Assembly (NCBI RefSeq): GCF_040807025.1
Contig: NC_090943.1
Location: forward strand, 23,775,213-23,839,212
DNA length: 64,000 bases
DNA from: Struthio camelus
Taxonomy: Eukaryota; Chordata; Aves; Struthioniformes; Struthionidae
Direction: 5' to 3'
This document shows positions 1-11,300 of this stretch, in pieces. Every line of letters begins with the position of its first letter. The stretch's first letter is position 1. Under the pieces are notes generated by a model. The model saw nothing but the letters and a program-made list of their open reading frames with translations, was not told the origin of the DNA and did no database searches. The position numbers and the translations under genes were made by a program.

Positions 1-1043
1 TTTTCCCTACATTGTCCCAGCCAGATTATAACAAAAATTCTCTCACAGGCTTTCATATTTCCTCAGCCATCACATTGTGTCACTATTTGCCTGTCTTTGG
101 CCACAGCTAATATACAACGGACTGCACCGTGTACTGTAATATCCTACCAGCCAGGCATCTTTTCCACGCAAGAGATTACATTTTAACAGTTCCAGTATGC
201 AAAGGTAGCTTCACGCTTTGCAGCACTTGCGAATTATAACTGATTATGCAAGTGTAAATCAAGAAGTAAGGTGTTAAATCAGTGAGGCACTGCTAGTGCT
301 AAACACTGGGGGAGAGCACCAACACAGCTCACTGAAAGCCAGAACAAGAGAGGGAAGACACAAGGTGGCCAGTAGGTAGGACGACTAGCTATCTTCTCCG
401 TGTGAACGCTCGCTTACCAAGACAGATTAAAGTGATTGCTGCTAACTACACAAAGCAAGAAAAGCTACAAGATCAGTATTACCAAGCTTCAGCGGATCTA
501 AAATGGCAAAGGTGGATGCAAAACTTTCATTATAGAGTAGCAGCATATTTGAAACCCGGGTAATTTTCGGAGGGAGAGGCTGCCAGTTCCAGATTTTACA
601 AAGATAAGCAGCTCTAACCTCTGCCACTACCTTACTGGTGGCCTTTCCACTCACACCACTGCTGACCCTTATAGACATAGTCTGGTTTTAGCAAACACAC
701 CGGTACCCTCGCACTGGCACAAAAACCATCTGCTAGGGCAAGCCGCAGCCATGAACCGCCTCTGCCCGCAGCGGAGGCCCCGCGCGGGCCCGCTGTGGGC
801 ACAGTGGGGCCTCGGCCGGGTCAGCGGGTCCCACTGAAGGGCGCTCCCAGAGGCCAGCGAGGAGGGAAGCCGCCACGGCCGCAGTACGGCCCTCCCGCGG
901 ACTCGGCGGCGAGCAAGCAGCCGAGGGAAGCCAGCGCCTGGCCTAGGGGAGGCGGGAGGTGATGGGGCGGACGCGCGAGCAGGCGGTGGGCCTCCCCGTC
1001 GCCGCCCAGGGCGCCACGGCGGTGGGGGGGAAACTGAGGCGAG

Positions 1044-1089
1044 GCGCGAGCCACCTCCATCTTGCGGCGCGAGCCACCTCCATCTTGCG
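1044..1089. repeat. 23-bp exact tandem duplication with YY1-like core
   Basis: Bases 1044-1066 and 1067-1089 are identical, and the first seven bases repeat once more at 1090-1096. Each unit contains CCTCCATCTTG, which resembles a YY1 binding site (CAAGATGGAGG on the other strand). Confidence 0.9.
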
Positions 1090-1271
1090 GCGCGAGGCAG
1101 CCGCGAGGCGGGAAGGGCGTGGGCGCAAGGGCGGCCAGCGGAGGCGAGGCGAGGTGGGCGCCAGCCCCGTGTCGCAGCTGGGAGTCTCGGCGCCCAACCG
1201 GCGCTTCGCCGGGCGGCTTCAGCCCACCGAGTGCCTCCGTGCGGCGCCGCGGGGAGCGGAGAGGGGGAAGC

Positions 1272-1355
1272 CACGGCGGGCGGGCGGCTGAGGGAGGGCT
1301 CGAGGGGAGGCGGCCGCCTCCCCTCGAGCCCTCCCTCAGCCGCCCGCCTGCCGTG
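1272..1355. repeat. 84-bp near-perfect palindrome (42-bp arms, no spacer)
   Basis: Bases 1272-1313 are the reverse complement of 1314-1355 with one mismatch (G1278 against T1349). The centre is GCGGCCGC and each arm holds a CTCGAG. As single strands it would fold into a very stable GC-rich hairpin. Confidence 0.95.
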
Positions 1356-1553
1356 CCGCGGCGCCCCAGCACGTCGAAGCTCTCTGCTCAGCCAGCACCG
1401 AGGGGGTTAAAATGGCCGCAAACTTCTCCCAGTGCTGGATGCTCTGCTCCACCTGCGAGGCCGCTTGGCCCGGGGCAGCTGCGCCAGCCCAGGGGCCAGG
1501 GCGGCGGCGGCCACCCGCCCAGACCCCGCTCTCTGCCCGCTTCCAGCACTTAC

Positions 1554-1614
1554 CCAGCAGCGGCCAAGCAGGGGGAACAAGTGCGAGGAAAACCAGGAGC
1601 CAGGAGGGAGTCAT
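1554..1614 (-). CDS. MRC1: Signal-peptide exon 1, probably mannose receptor (MRC1-like), partial gene
   Basis: The ATG at 1614-1612 opens MTPSWLLVFLALVPPAWPLL, a typical cleavable signal peptide with a hydrophobic Leu/Val/Phe core. It stops one base into a Gly/Asp codon at a perfect GTAAGT donor (1553-1548). The human MRC1 signal exon, as I recall it, has the same length to its Asp (21 residues), the same phase-1 split at that codon and about 10 of 21 identical residues, including the LLVF block. Human MRC1 also lies downstream of STAM in the same orientation, as here. MRC1 is a C-type lectin receptor of macrophages that takes up mannosylated ligands. The lectin exons would lie beyond base 1, so the identity rests on one short exon plus context. 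Another secreted or membrane protein remains possible. Confidence 0.65.
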
Positions 1615-1900
1615 GGCCGAGGCTTGGTCCTTCGCGCCCCCGCCCCCCGGCCCCGCCGCCTCCCAGGGGTGGCGGGCCGGCGCTCGGCTGCCGCCGTGAG
1701 GAGAGGGCTCGCCGCCGGGCAGGTCCGCCGCACTTGTGGAGGGCTGGTGGATCGGGGGAAGGCTCTGGGCTCCAAATGATAAGGAAATATCCTGTCACAT
1801 GGGGTGTTTTGAAATAACAGGAATTCGCTGCTCAAACTTTTGCTTTCCTAAGCTGATTTCTCAGCGGAGGGAAGAGCCTCCTTCCGTGCACATGCAGGTG
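1615..1900 (-). promoter_or_regulatory. Putative 5' UTR and promoter of the MRC1-like gene
   Basis: The stretch upstream of the signal-peptide ATG leaves the CpG island near 1790. No TATA box is evident. An inverted pair of GGAAG-type ETS cores (1869-1874 plus, 1885-1880 minus) lies 255-270 nt upstream. Macrophage genes often use the ETS factor PU.1, but this is only a motif match. Confidence 0.3.
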
Positions 1901-3801
1901 ATAAAGCGGTGATAGCTGAGAGGAGGGTTTTTACTCCCTCTGCGGCACTGTCAGTGTGGCGTGTGGGTCAGCTGCTGGTTTTCCAAGAAAATGAGCCCTC
2001 CAGGGAGGACAGAGAATAGCAGCGATGTCAAACTAGTGCTGAAAGAGCAGGATATTTCCCTCCTTTCTCTTGGAGGTGAGCGCAAATCAGAAATAAAATC
2101 CAAGCTTGTGTATGTGAATGACCAGGTTTCTCATGAGTACGAAAGCTGCCGACCTCAGAGAGACCCGCTTTTGGAAAGTAGGATTTCAACTGTTCCTCCT
2201 CCTCCTTCACTCCTCCCCCGTGTGTGAAAAGGATGCCTTAATTGCAGTTTCCCTGGTGGGACAAGACAACTAGGGTGCCGCAGAAAAGCAGATTGTGGTT
2301 AAAAATCACAGCCTTGCTCAGCAGAACTATGCAAGGTGCAGCATGGCATTTACGGGGTGAAAAAGAAAAGCAAAAGAGGATACACAGGCTTCAAAGCTCT
2401 AGCTAGGCACTAATTTTCAAGACACAAAGCATTATAGCATGTTTTCATGAAAATGTGCAGCGCATGAATTTATTTGATTTTTGTTCATCATCTGCTATGT
2501 GCAATTAGTTTTACATCTGTAAATATTGGCTTTCACAACATCATTTTAAAACAAGTTCTGATTACTGTCATTATTTTGCTTTTGTGCACTAAGGCTCATG
2601 TTAGATTATTTAATACTGAAAGTCTGAGCCTGATTTCTTGCCTGTTTGAGTAAATTCACTGGGAATCTTGCATGTCTGAGGAAGAAGAGAGGAGGACCAA
2701 AGCACCTATTCTTTAAATATACCTGCAGTGTTTTCTGAGCTCTGATAAATCAAATTCAACAAATTTTCTTCTTTTTATTCTTCTGACTTTGGTGACTGTT
2801 CCTACCTGGTGGTGTCAGGCAGTGCTTTTACAGTAGTATTATAAGAGAAGAAACAACGTAGGTGAAATTCAAGCTTATTTGAACTCAGTGACAAAACTCC
2901 CATTAATAGCAATAGGTGAGGATTCCAGCCAGGCACTTCAGCTGCGCTGGGCCCTTCTACGGACTGTGCATGGGGAGTGATGAGGAAGCACTTCATAATT
3001 TCTCTGACATCTGCAGACCCACATAAAGGTCAGGAGCAGTCTGGCCCAGAAACGTGGGATGGGAGGTATTTCAGCTGTAATCAGCAGTCTCCTTTATCAT
3101 TATGCCGATGAATTCTCACCTGGGAAACTTCATCCCAAGGGTGACACAAATTCTCATTCTGGAGTGGATGGCCGTTATTTATTGTTCACTAACTACTTGC
3201 AGTGGCCTATGCTGAACAAATAAAAGATCCAGAGCGTGCACTTAGAAGGTTATAGCTAGCTCAAATACCCATAGTGCAATTCAGAAATGAAGAATTCCCC
3301 CCCATACGCTACCACCTTAAGAACAGGCAGACATTCAGAGCATATATGAAAAGTGTTTTTAGATGTGGAAGGAAAAATATGGTCCTAGCTCACCTTAATA
3401 ATTATTTACATATTTATTTTACTAGCAGTTAGCAACAACTGGAAGCTCAGGAAGTACTAGCTTCTCTAAATTAGAGGTTTAGAACAAGTCCTAAGAAGGA
3501 GAATAATGCTGCTGTCCTAACAGCAACCATTTATTTGTAAGACTGTCACTGAAAGTTTGGCTACAGATAAAACAGAGAAGGAACACAATATGTAAGGTTC
3601 AGTGTTGATGCAAGTATATATGACTCCCTCAAAAATCTTCAGATTAAACCCAGTGACTCAAATAGCAAAGTGGGCCACACATAGCAAGTTTGTATGTGTG
3701 TCACACGAACAGGCAGAAAAATGGCAGTAAGTATACCTATTTGGTATTCGGTGGCTCTACCAAGAATGACCTATGCTCTGAAGTGACAGAAGAAACTGTA
3801 T

Positions 3802-3942
3802 TAGGCCATTCTGGGAGATTTTCAAAACTCAGGAGGACAAGGTGCTGAGCAACCAGATGAACTTTGAAGTTAGCCCTGCTTTGAAAAGGGGGTCATACTA
3901 AATGTCTTCCAGAGGTCCCTTCCAACCAAAATGATACATTAG
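3802..3942 (+). mobile_element. Old CR1 LINE 3'-end fragment
   Basis: The stretch reads like the 3' end of a CR1 element in the plus orientation. It has GGGAGATTTTCAAAACTCAG, then GGTGCTGAGCAACC, GAAAAGGGGGTCATACTA and AGAGGTCCCTTCCAACC near the end. The terminal short repeats are degraded, which points to an old insertion. Confidence 0.85.
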
Positions 3943-5259
3943 GAAGAGCTGCTTCTAAGACAGTGACCGACTTCTTCCAGCCTTTCTTAGGATCTGTGCC
4001 TGGATTAGATTAGCCCCTTTCCTGATCTGGGCACTGCCTTTTTTCTCATTGCCCCTTGCACACCCCCACATGCTACTGCAAAGCAATTTTGAGTGTGCAT
4101 CCATACAGAAGCTTGCCCTGCCCAGAGCAGCACGGGTCTGGATGATCTTACTCACTTAGCCTCTGTGTCTTACCTGCAGCATACTCCCCAACAATTGAGT
4201 CTAGCTTGCTTTTGGTAAATCATGGTGTGACTACATGGATCATACACACTAATCTCCTACAGCCCGAGGGAGAGATTTTCTCTCTTTTGGGACAAAAGGA
4301 TTTGGTAAAGTCTTAGCCTATAGTGATTTGTAGGCAAATAGTTATCAGAAGTCCAATACTCTAAATAACTAATGGCAGCTTACTGCTTAAAACATGCCCC
4401 AGATAGACATATGTTTTTATCTCTCTCCATGGGTAGAAAGCCAGCTGTCATTTGTGTTTGGAACAGAGAGGCCTACATTGCTCCGAAACAGGTCGGCCCT
4501 CCCCAAATCTGGAACATCCAGTACTAGCAACTGGTGACAGTTCCTGGAAAAATACCCTGAAAACCTGAAGTCATAGTGGCACCTGACTTTTAATAGTCAA
4601 CAGGAAGATGGAAAGTTCTGTATAAATGAAATCATATCCAGACCTGAAACAATATGCCTATTTTGCTTCAACGTGAGCAAAAAAGTTGGATTATTATCCA
4701 TTCTTGGATGCTTGTGTCCAAGATGATTTTTGATGGTTCTTATGTGAATCTGTATCTCTCAGCTGACATTCAATAGTTTTCTGTACCTTTCTAATATTTG
4801 CATTATAGTATGTGATAAGCATATACTCAAGAACAAATCACACATACTATGCAACATCACCACTGTCACAATACCTGTACTACCTGTACTACATTAAAGA
4901 TCTATATGAACAGGACACTGAGCAGTGAAAAAATAGGAATTGGCAAAGTTCAGATTTCATTTCATTTTAATGCAAATCAGAGATTCCTTTGAATGATATT
5001 GAGGAATTAATTGTTTTTAATATCTAAAAACAAAATAGAATAAATTTTTTAGGAGGGAGAACAATCAACTAGTGCAGTCTTTTATATGCAGTCTATTATA
5101 TAATTTAAAAAAAAAATAAATTCTGGCATTCTGCCTTTGCTGCAAAGCAAGAGTATCATTGTTCCTTGCATAGATTTTAATTGCTTCCTACATGTGGCTA
5201 TTCCTAACATGGATATTGGGAATGTGTTTACACTTTCATTGTGATTTCTAACATTTCAG

Positions 5260-5348
5260 ATTTGGTTTATGCATGATCCACACTATGAGAAAAAGAAGAA
5301 AATGAGGTTTCGCCACACTCTTGCATTTCTTGTTCCTTACAGCTACAA
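5260..5348 (+). other. Exon-like block with open frame, unassigned
   Basis: A TTTCTAACATTTCAG acceptor is followed by 89 nt open in one frame (29 codons plus two bases) and then a perfect GTAAGT donor. The frame starts IWFMHDPHYE and ends LAFLVPYSY. I do not recognise the peptide and see no partner exons. It could be a real exon of an unknown plus-strand transcript or a chance match. Confidence 0.15.
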
Positions 5349-8300
5349 GTAAGTGTAGCCTATGCTGACCAACAAAACATATTTGACACCATCAATATTA
5401 ATCGATTATTGTTACAGCAGTTTAAATATATGCTATCCTCAAGTTTATGAAGCATTAGCCTCGATTTTATGAAATGTCACCTACAGTACAGGCTTCATTT
5501 GCCGGCAGACTATTAGATTTTTGGAAGAAAATTACCTAATTTCAGTAAAGGCACCAAGTATTTGCAGTTATATCTACGATTTGACATCTAGATCTCCTGT
5601 CTTATTTAAAGAACTCCTTTAGCTTTGTGCCAGCCAGACATTTTTCAACATTTCTGCAGAATTTAAAATTTTTTTTCATCAGAAAATGAACTCAGTAAAA
5701 TTCTGAAGTCATATATGTAAACTAAACACAGTCACTGACTAGATATTGCATTTTCAGTATGGTAGGTAAAAAAACATGTAATTTTATTGGCAAAATATTG
5801 TTAAATTTCATTCTAGTTTTTGACAATAGGACTTTTTTTTTGGTAACATTCCTTCCAGAACAGGATACAATTTCCAAGTCTCAACTAGATCTATAAGTGC
5901 CAGAAGACAGAACTAGCATCCCTCTCACTTACTTCCTTTTAGGCTGGTACCAGAACCACAAGATGGCACTGTACCACACTACAATTTACCCTATGTTTTG
6001 CTTATAAATACATTAGGTTTGTCTGTCCTCACAATGACGGGTTGAGAACAATATTTTTCTCTGACACTGTTTAGTGGCCCAAACATATAGTTACGATGGG
6101 TCTGAACCTGCTCATGAATTCAGACCCTGTTCAAACAATTTTGTTTGGAAAGCGATTTTCAGGATTGACTCACAAGACAGCCTTGCTGGCCACCGCAGGG
6201 CGCATTAGGCCCAGCCACATGGGTGGAAGGCATCAGATGCCACCAGGATGGTTTCAGACCCTGGGCAGCACGTCCCAGAGGCGCAGCATCGCCCAGGAGC
6301 AGAGTGGTTTCCCTTGGGAGGAAACCCATCCAGTCTCAGCACCTAACTTGGCTAACGTGTTTCACTTTACTCTTGTCCTCACTTCCCTACCCTTAAAAAG
6401 AGAGCAGTGCTACCACTCGACTTATTAGAGGAGCAAATACAATGATGTGTGTATTGGGTATTGAATATAGTGAAATTTATGAGCCAAAAACTGCCTGAGA
6501 CACAGCCTCAAAACTAGATCTAGTAGGGCTGCTGGAGAGGCAGAGTTGGAGTCATGAGCATTCTTACTTCTTCCTCCATCTTCTTGCTCATCCATAGCAG
6601 AAGTTCAGGGCAGTGCCACTCCAGGAGGTAAGTTCCTTATCCCCTTCACTTGATGTCTCCTGCCCCAGGTCTTCAAGGGGAGAGAAGTGAAGACAGAAAG
6701 AAGTTAAGGCAGCTCTCCTCCTCTTACAAAGTTTTGATACTGTATGAGGAGTGAGAGTCTGAGTCTATAAATCATCATTTCTGGGAAATTCAACATGCTT
6801 GCCGTGAATTTTGAGAAGTTTGGCACAGCCCCAAAGGTAGTCAGAAATGTAGCAACACGTTAAACAGCACTACACGGCCCCAAAGAAGCTGCCATCTGAA
6901 AACTGTTCAGTGAACCAGTATGAAATGAAATCATGGATTCAGGCCAGGAGCATCCATCACTTCAGCCCTTCTCTGGATAACATTTTCAGCAGAAATGCCC
7001 TGGCTTTAAGCAGCGTAGAGTCTGAATCACCCTTTTTTCTTCTGTTGGGGAGCGTTAGGAGGAGACAGAAAAAATCACACTACCTCAAAGCCAAACTATA
7101 CCTGTTGTATACTTAAGGAAAACAGCCAACCTCATTGTCACTTGTCCAATAGTGTCTCATTAGTAGAACTAAAATCTCAACATTTAATACATTTTTTCCA
7201 GTTAAATGTCTTGTACCACTGTGTAACAGACTCAACAGGCATTTCCTTGAGAATATTTATGAACGTAGGTTTTATAGAATTTGAAAGGGAAGTAGTCCAG
7301 AGTCCTGGGACCTATGCCAAAAGATTTTAAAACCAGGAAAACAGCACTCTCATGATGTGAAAACAGGACTAGAATCCAGAACTCCTGGTGTTTAATCTAA
7401 GCTACTGGTTTTCTGGGTGTTCTTTGTGCAAGACGCACTCACTCTGTGCCTTAATTCACCAGTTTCAGATGTGCTGATGTAGTGAACTGTGTATGTTGAT
7501 TAATATTTGTAAGACCATGACCATTTTGAAAAACCACATTGAAAAACAAAATACCAGGCAACAGCACACGCTCTGGGCACCAACTGAAAAAAGACTTGTC
7601 CCACAAAACAACTCATAGAGTACAGCACTATCTTCTATGAGTAGTGGAGCCTAGCAATGTGGGTCAGCCCTCGCACGTTTGGACACCAACATCACTGCAG
7701 GGCTGAATAGCCTCTCATGCTCTCCTCTCCTTCCTTTTCTCTCCTACAAGATAGGTTCTGTACCTCCTACATGGACAAATAGCCGTGGTCCCAGTACTAG
7801 GGGAGCCTTCATGTCCTGTTTTTGTGTAGATGCAGGGTGTTTATGGGTAAGCTGTATTTCAAATTTTGTAAGTATAGGTGAACAAAACATTTCTTATGTA
7901 AAACAGATTAAAAAAAAAAAGCCTACTAGGAAAAGTGTCCAGTAAAGGGTGAACTCCTTTGCTTAGAGAACAGCCAGGAAGGATTTGGGATTATTTGCCT
8001 TTCCTGGTGCCTTCACTAGAAGGGCCATCCACAGTCACAGCTGGATTATTTTAGTGCCTCATTTCAGCAGGATTTAGGCATTAAAATGACCTTGAAAATG
8101 TGAAACCTAGCTGTCAGATTGATCCAAAGTTTGAAGTCTCAAAACTGATTAAATTGCAGTTAATCAGAAGAATTCAAATAGAAAGCATTATAGTGATATG
8201 GTAAGAACATTTTTTCCGTTGTGGACACTTTTTTTGTCAAGACCAATGTCTTTTCTATAATTTGCCATCTATCAGGAGATGTTCAAGCCTATACACTTTA

Positions 8301-11300
8301 AAAAGAAACTTCTTAAGATTTTGAAGCACTTCCTATCATTTCAAGCAACACAAGAGTCTGTAAATAAAATACTAATTTTTCATTGCCCAGTAGTTGGCTT
8401 TGCTATCGGCACGTAAACCCAAGCTGGATTACCTCCACTAAGAAATGCAGCAATTAAATACCTGCAGTATTCAGTTCAGTGCAAGAAATGCTCGTGTTCT
8501 TTTTCTGAATGTACAACAGCAACAACTGTACCGTTTGTTATTTTCACCAGTACAATGTGTAACTACTCAGGCAGAGCAGTTACTGCAGCTTGCCACACAA
8601 TCAAGAAAGCAATGGCAATGACACAGCTACGTCATTCTCTCTTATTTCATTTCATTTTGTACTGCCATTATCATGTTATCTTGGCATTCTGTTGAGCAAT
8701 GAGCTCGAAGTCATGAACAACTTGGAATATCTTTTTTTTTTTAAGAACAGCTTCCTTTTACTGTATCAAAACATGCCGTTTGCTTTTTCTTCAAAATAAA
8801 AATACTCACTTCAGCTCTGTGCTGCAGGGAGGATTTGTATGGACTATTCTTTTTAGGAGTGCTGGCAACTTTTCCTGCCTGTTATCTATGACCAGAAGTG
8901 AGCTAGCGTATCAGAGTTTTTACAGGAAACCAAATCAGCAAAGGTCACACAGGCAGTGAAGCAGGATATAGTAAACCACGGTCCATATATACACCCCATG
9001 CTTACTTTACCCTCTTAAAGCTGAGAGCAAAGTGGAGAACAGCAAACATAGGTGTAAAGATAGAAGAAAACTGAAGTATTTCATAAATCATAAAAACCAG
9101 TTTACCCTATAAACTAGTCAGTGAAAATGTAAGCTATTGAAAAAGTACACTGAAGTGCTCAGGATATCGCATGCCAAATAAGTCAGGATACTGTCCAAAC
9201 AGATTTGCCAATATATCATTAACTTTTGTTTGTTTTAATAATTCTCCTGGGTATTTAACTACTGGATCCAAAACGGGAGATTTTTGCAAGTCTCTTAACA
9301 TTACAGAATGTGTCTTAATTCTAATTTTGCTCAGAGCCCTGGCTTTACTTTATATCTTCTCTAAAACTCTAGGAAATAGTTCACTTTCCACACAGTTAGC
9401 CTTAAAATACTGCTTAGTTTACAGACAATTGCAGGTTTACATGGATTAATCCCCTCCACGCTAAAGCATATGTGTGCCTCTGGGGGCAAAGCTTTATTAC
9501 TAAAGATTCCTTTATTTGTACAAAGATTTCTTCCTCCTCCATCTCTCCTGATTGATTAAATCATCCACCTCAGACACTAACCTGATTTTTCCCTTCATTT
9601 TCTCCACCACTCTCGAGAATGAGACCCTACCCGTATGGCATAGGCCCGTTCCAGCAAAGCCAATGCTTGACAAATCTGGCAGTGAGGTAGTAAGAACATA
9701 GTAGAATAAACCTATTTCACCAACAGCTGCTGCCTGCTCTTGCTATCCCAAGCAATATCCCAAGCAAAGTACAACACAGCTTGAGAGGACTGATGACTAT
9801 ACCCATCGTTTCTACTGCAGGTGTCTTTGACAGCTGATCCTTCTCGTAGTTCACAGCGTAGCCCAGTGAGGCACCATGGCTCTGCTCTGCAAAGCAGAAA
9901 GTCAAATGTGCAGAAAAATATTAATGCACGATTAGTACTAAATAGCCCCAATTCCACTGGGAAGCTATGGATAACTAGTCTGGTTTAGCTGAGAAATTCA
10001 GGCAAAGTATCTCTCGGTTATTACAACAGGCTAAATATGCAGTCAAGGTTCATTTTATGGCACAGTAACCTTTACAGTTTTGCATTAGGAGTCACAGTCA
10101 GTGAAATACCAAAGAATCAGTGAAACAGAGCTTACTAGTCATGGAAAATGCATGCTGGAATTGACATCTTTTTGAATACCTGAAGGCATCATCCTCCTAT
10201 CAAATAAGATAAATATCATCCCTTACTAGCTTTCTCAAATGAATGCCAGACTCTTTAGGTCTGAGATACTGATCTTATGTACAATTGATTTTTATTCTTA
10301 AAATAAATTAACCTAAGGCTATCATACCTCAGTGGCAAAGCCCATTTTTTCAATGGACAATTTTAAATTTCATCCCTCAGATGAAAGTAGAAAAACGAAG
10401 AGCTTGATATTCTGGTAAACTCAGTACACAAGGTAGGCTTAAATATTCTGCAAATGTGCAGACAATGCTACCGCAGTCCTATAGGACACTGGGGCTTAGG
10501 AGAGAATCATGAAAAAGAGGTTTCTTACGGAGTCTGTTGATAAGAACAGTTCTAAAGCCAACGGGATTTACTGCTGTGGAACAGGCAGTCGGGCTGCTGA
10601 TAAAAAAACAAGCTGGTGGTGATGAACCAGGAGATCATATGCCTTAATATGGCAGTAGAACCTTCAAAGAGTGAAATTACATACGTGAGAGGCCAAAACT
10701 ATTTCTTTCCGGTGCTGCTGCCTGTATATGGAGCTGTATTGCAACAGCAGCAATAACACTGGTAGTAGGCATACAGAAAATTAACTGTGCAGACATTCAT
10801 TGTCCAGCATCTAAGACATGCTGGTACTTGTGTATGCCGAGCACGCAGTGCCGCATTCAGTCTGGAGCACTTCTCAAAATACGTGATTTTTAGAGAACAC
10901 CTTTGGCATTTTTCCACTGCTTGCCAGCAGCCCAGGATATGGAGGTCCCTGCAAGCATGGGTATTTGGGTCTGGATTTTTTGGAAGCGATCTACGGAAAA
11001 AGACTCCTGTGTTTACAACTACTCTTAAGTAAGTTACCCTATTAGCCAGGAGCATGGGGCCTATCCTGCTTTTTATCAGAAAACTATGAACTGAAAGCAG
11101 TTCTGCTCTCAGAACTGCTACTTATCTGTTTAAATCTCTAACTCGAATGTCTTCCAGAAAAATGGAAGGAGGAGTTCCAAGATTATAATCTGAATACAGT
11201 CAATACCTGCCTTGTATAGGAGAGACTAGAGGGCAACAAAAGGCTAAGGCTGGTAGTTGACATTGCCATGTACAAATTCAAATAGCTAATGGAGATATTT

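Larger units (their letters stand above)
1..1553 (-). other. Start of MRC1-like intron 1, runs off the left edge
   Basis: No second exon with a matching acceptor and a ricin-type (CysR) domain could be seen on the minus strand before the window ends. Bases 1-690 are ordinary AT-rich sequence with nothing else recognisable. The rest is the CpG island. Confidence 0.5.
690..1790. promoter_or_regulatory. CpG island over the MRC1-like exon 1 and start of its intron 1
   Basis: About 1.1 kb is GC-rich and CpG-dense between AT-rich flanks. It covers the signal-peptide exon and extends some 850 bp into the following intron. It contains a 23-bp tandem duplication and an 84-bp near-palindrome. Open frames of up to about 250 codons in both strands look like composition artefacts. 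Confidence 0.8.

Noticed and set aside
442..678. Possible second exon of the MRC1-like gene
   Set aside because: The translation shows none of the features expected of the ricin-type first domain and no acceptor joins it in the required phase.
1299..1328. NotI and XhoI sequences in the palindrome as a cloning-vector remnant
   Set aside because: The arms extend well beyond the restriction sites into CpG-island sequence and no vector backbone is visible. An assembly artefact stays possible and is noted in the findings.
669..1835. Open frames of 80-250 codons in both strands of the left CpG island
   Set aside because: Their composition is the same Arg/Pro/Ala/Gly artefact, none continues through plausible splicing, and one crosses the palindrome. 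Only the signal-peptide exon at 1554-1614 has specific support.
10699..11055. Overlapping 118-codon minus and 81-codon plus frames in the intergenic region
   Set aside because: There are no family features, no splice partners and both strands are open over the same bases, which points to chance.
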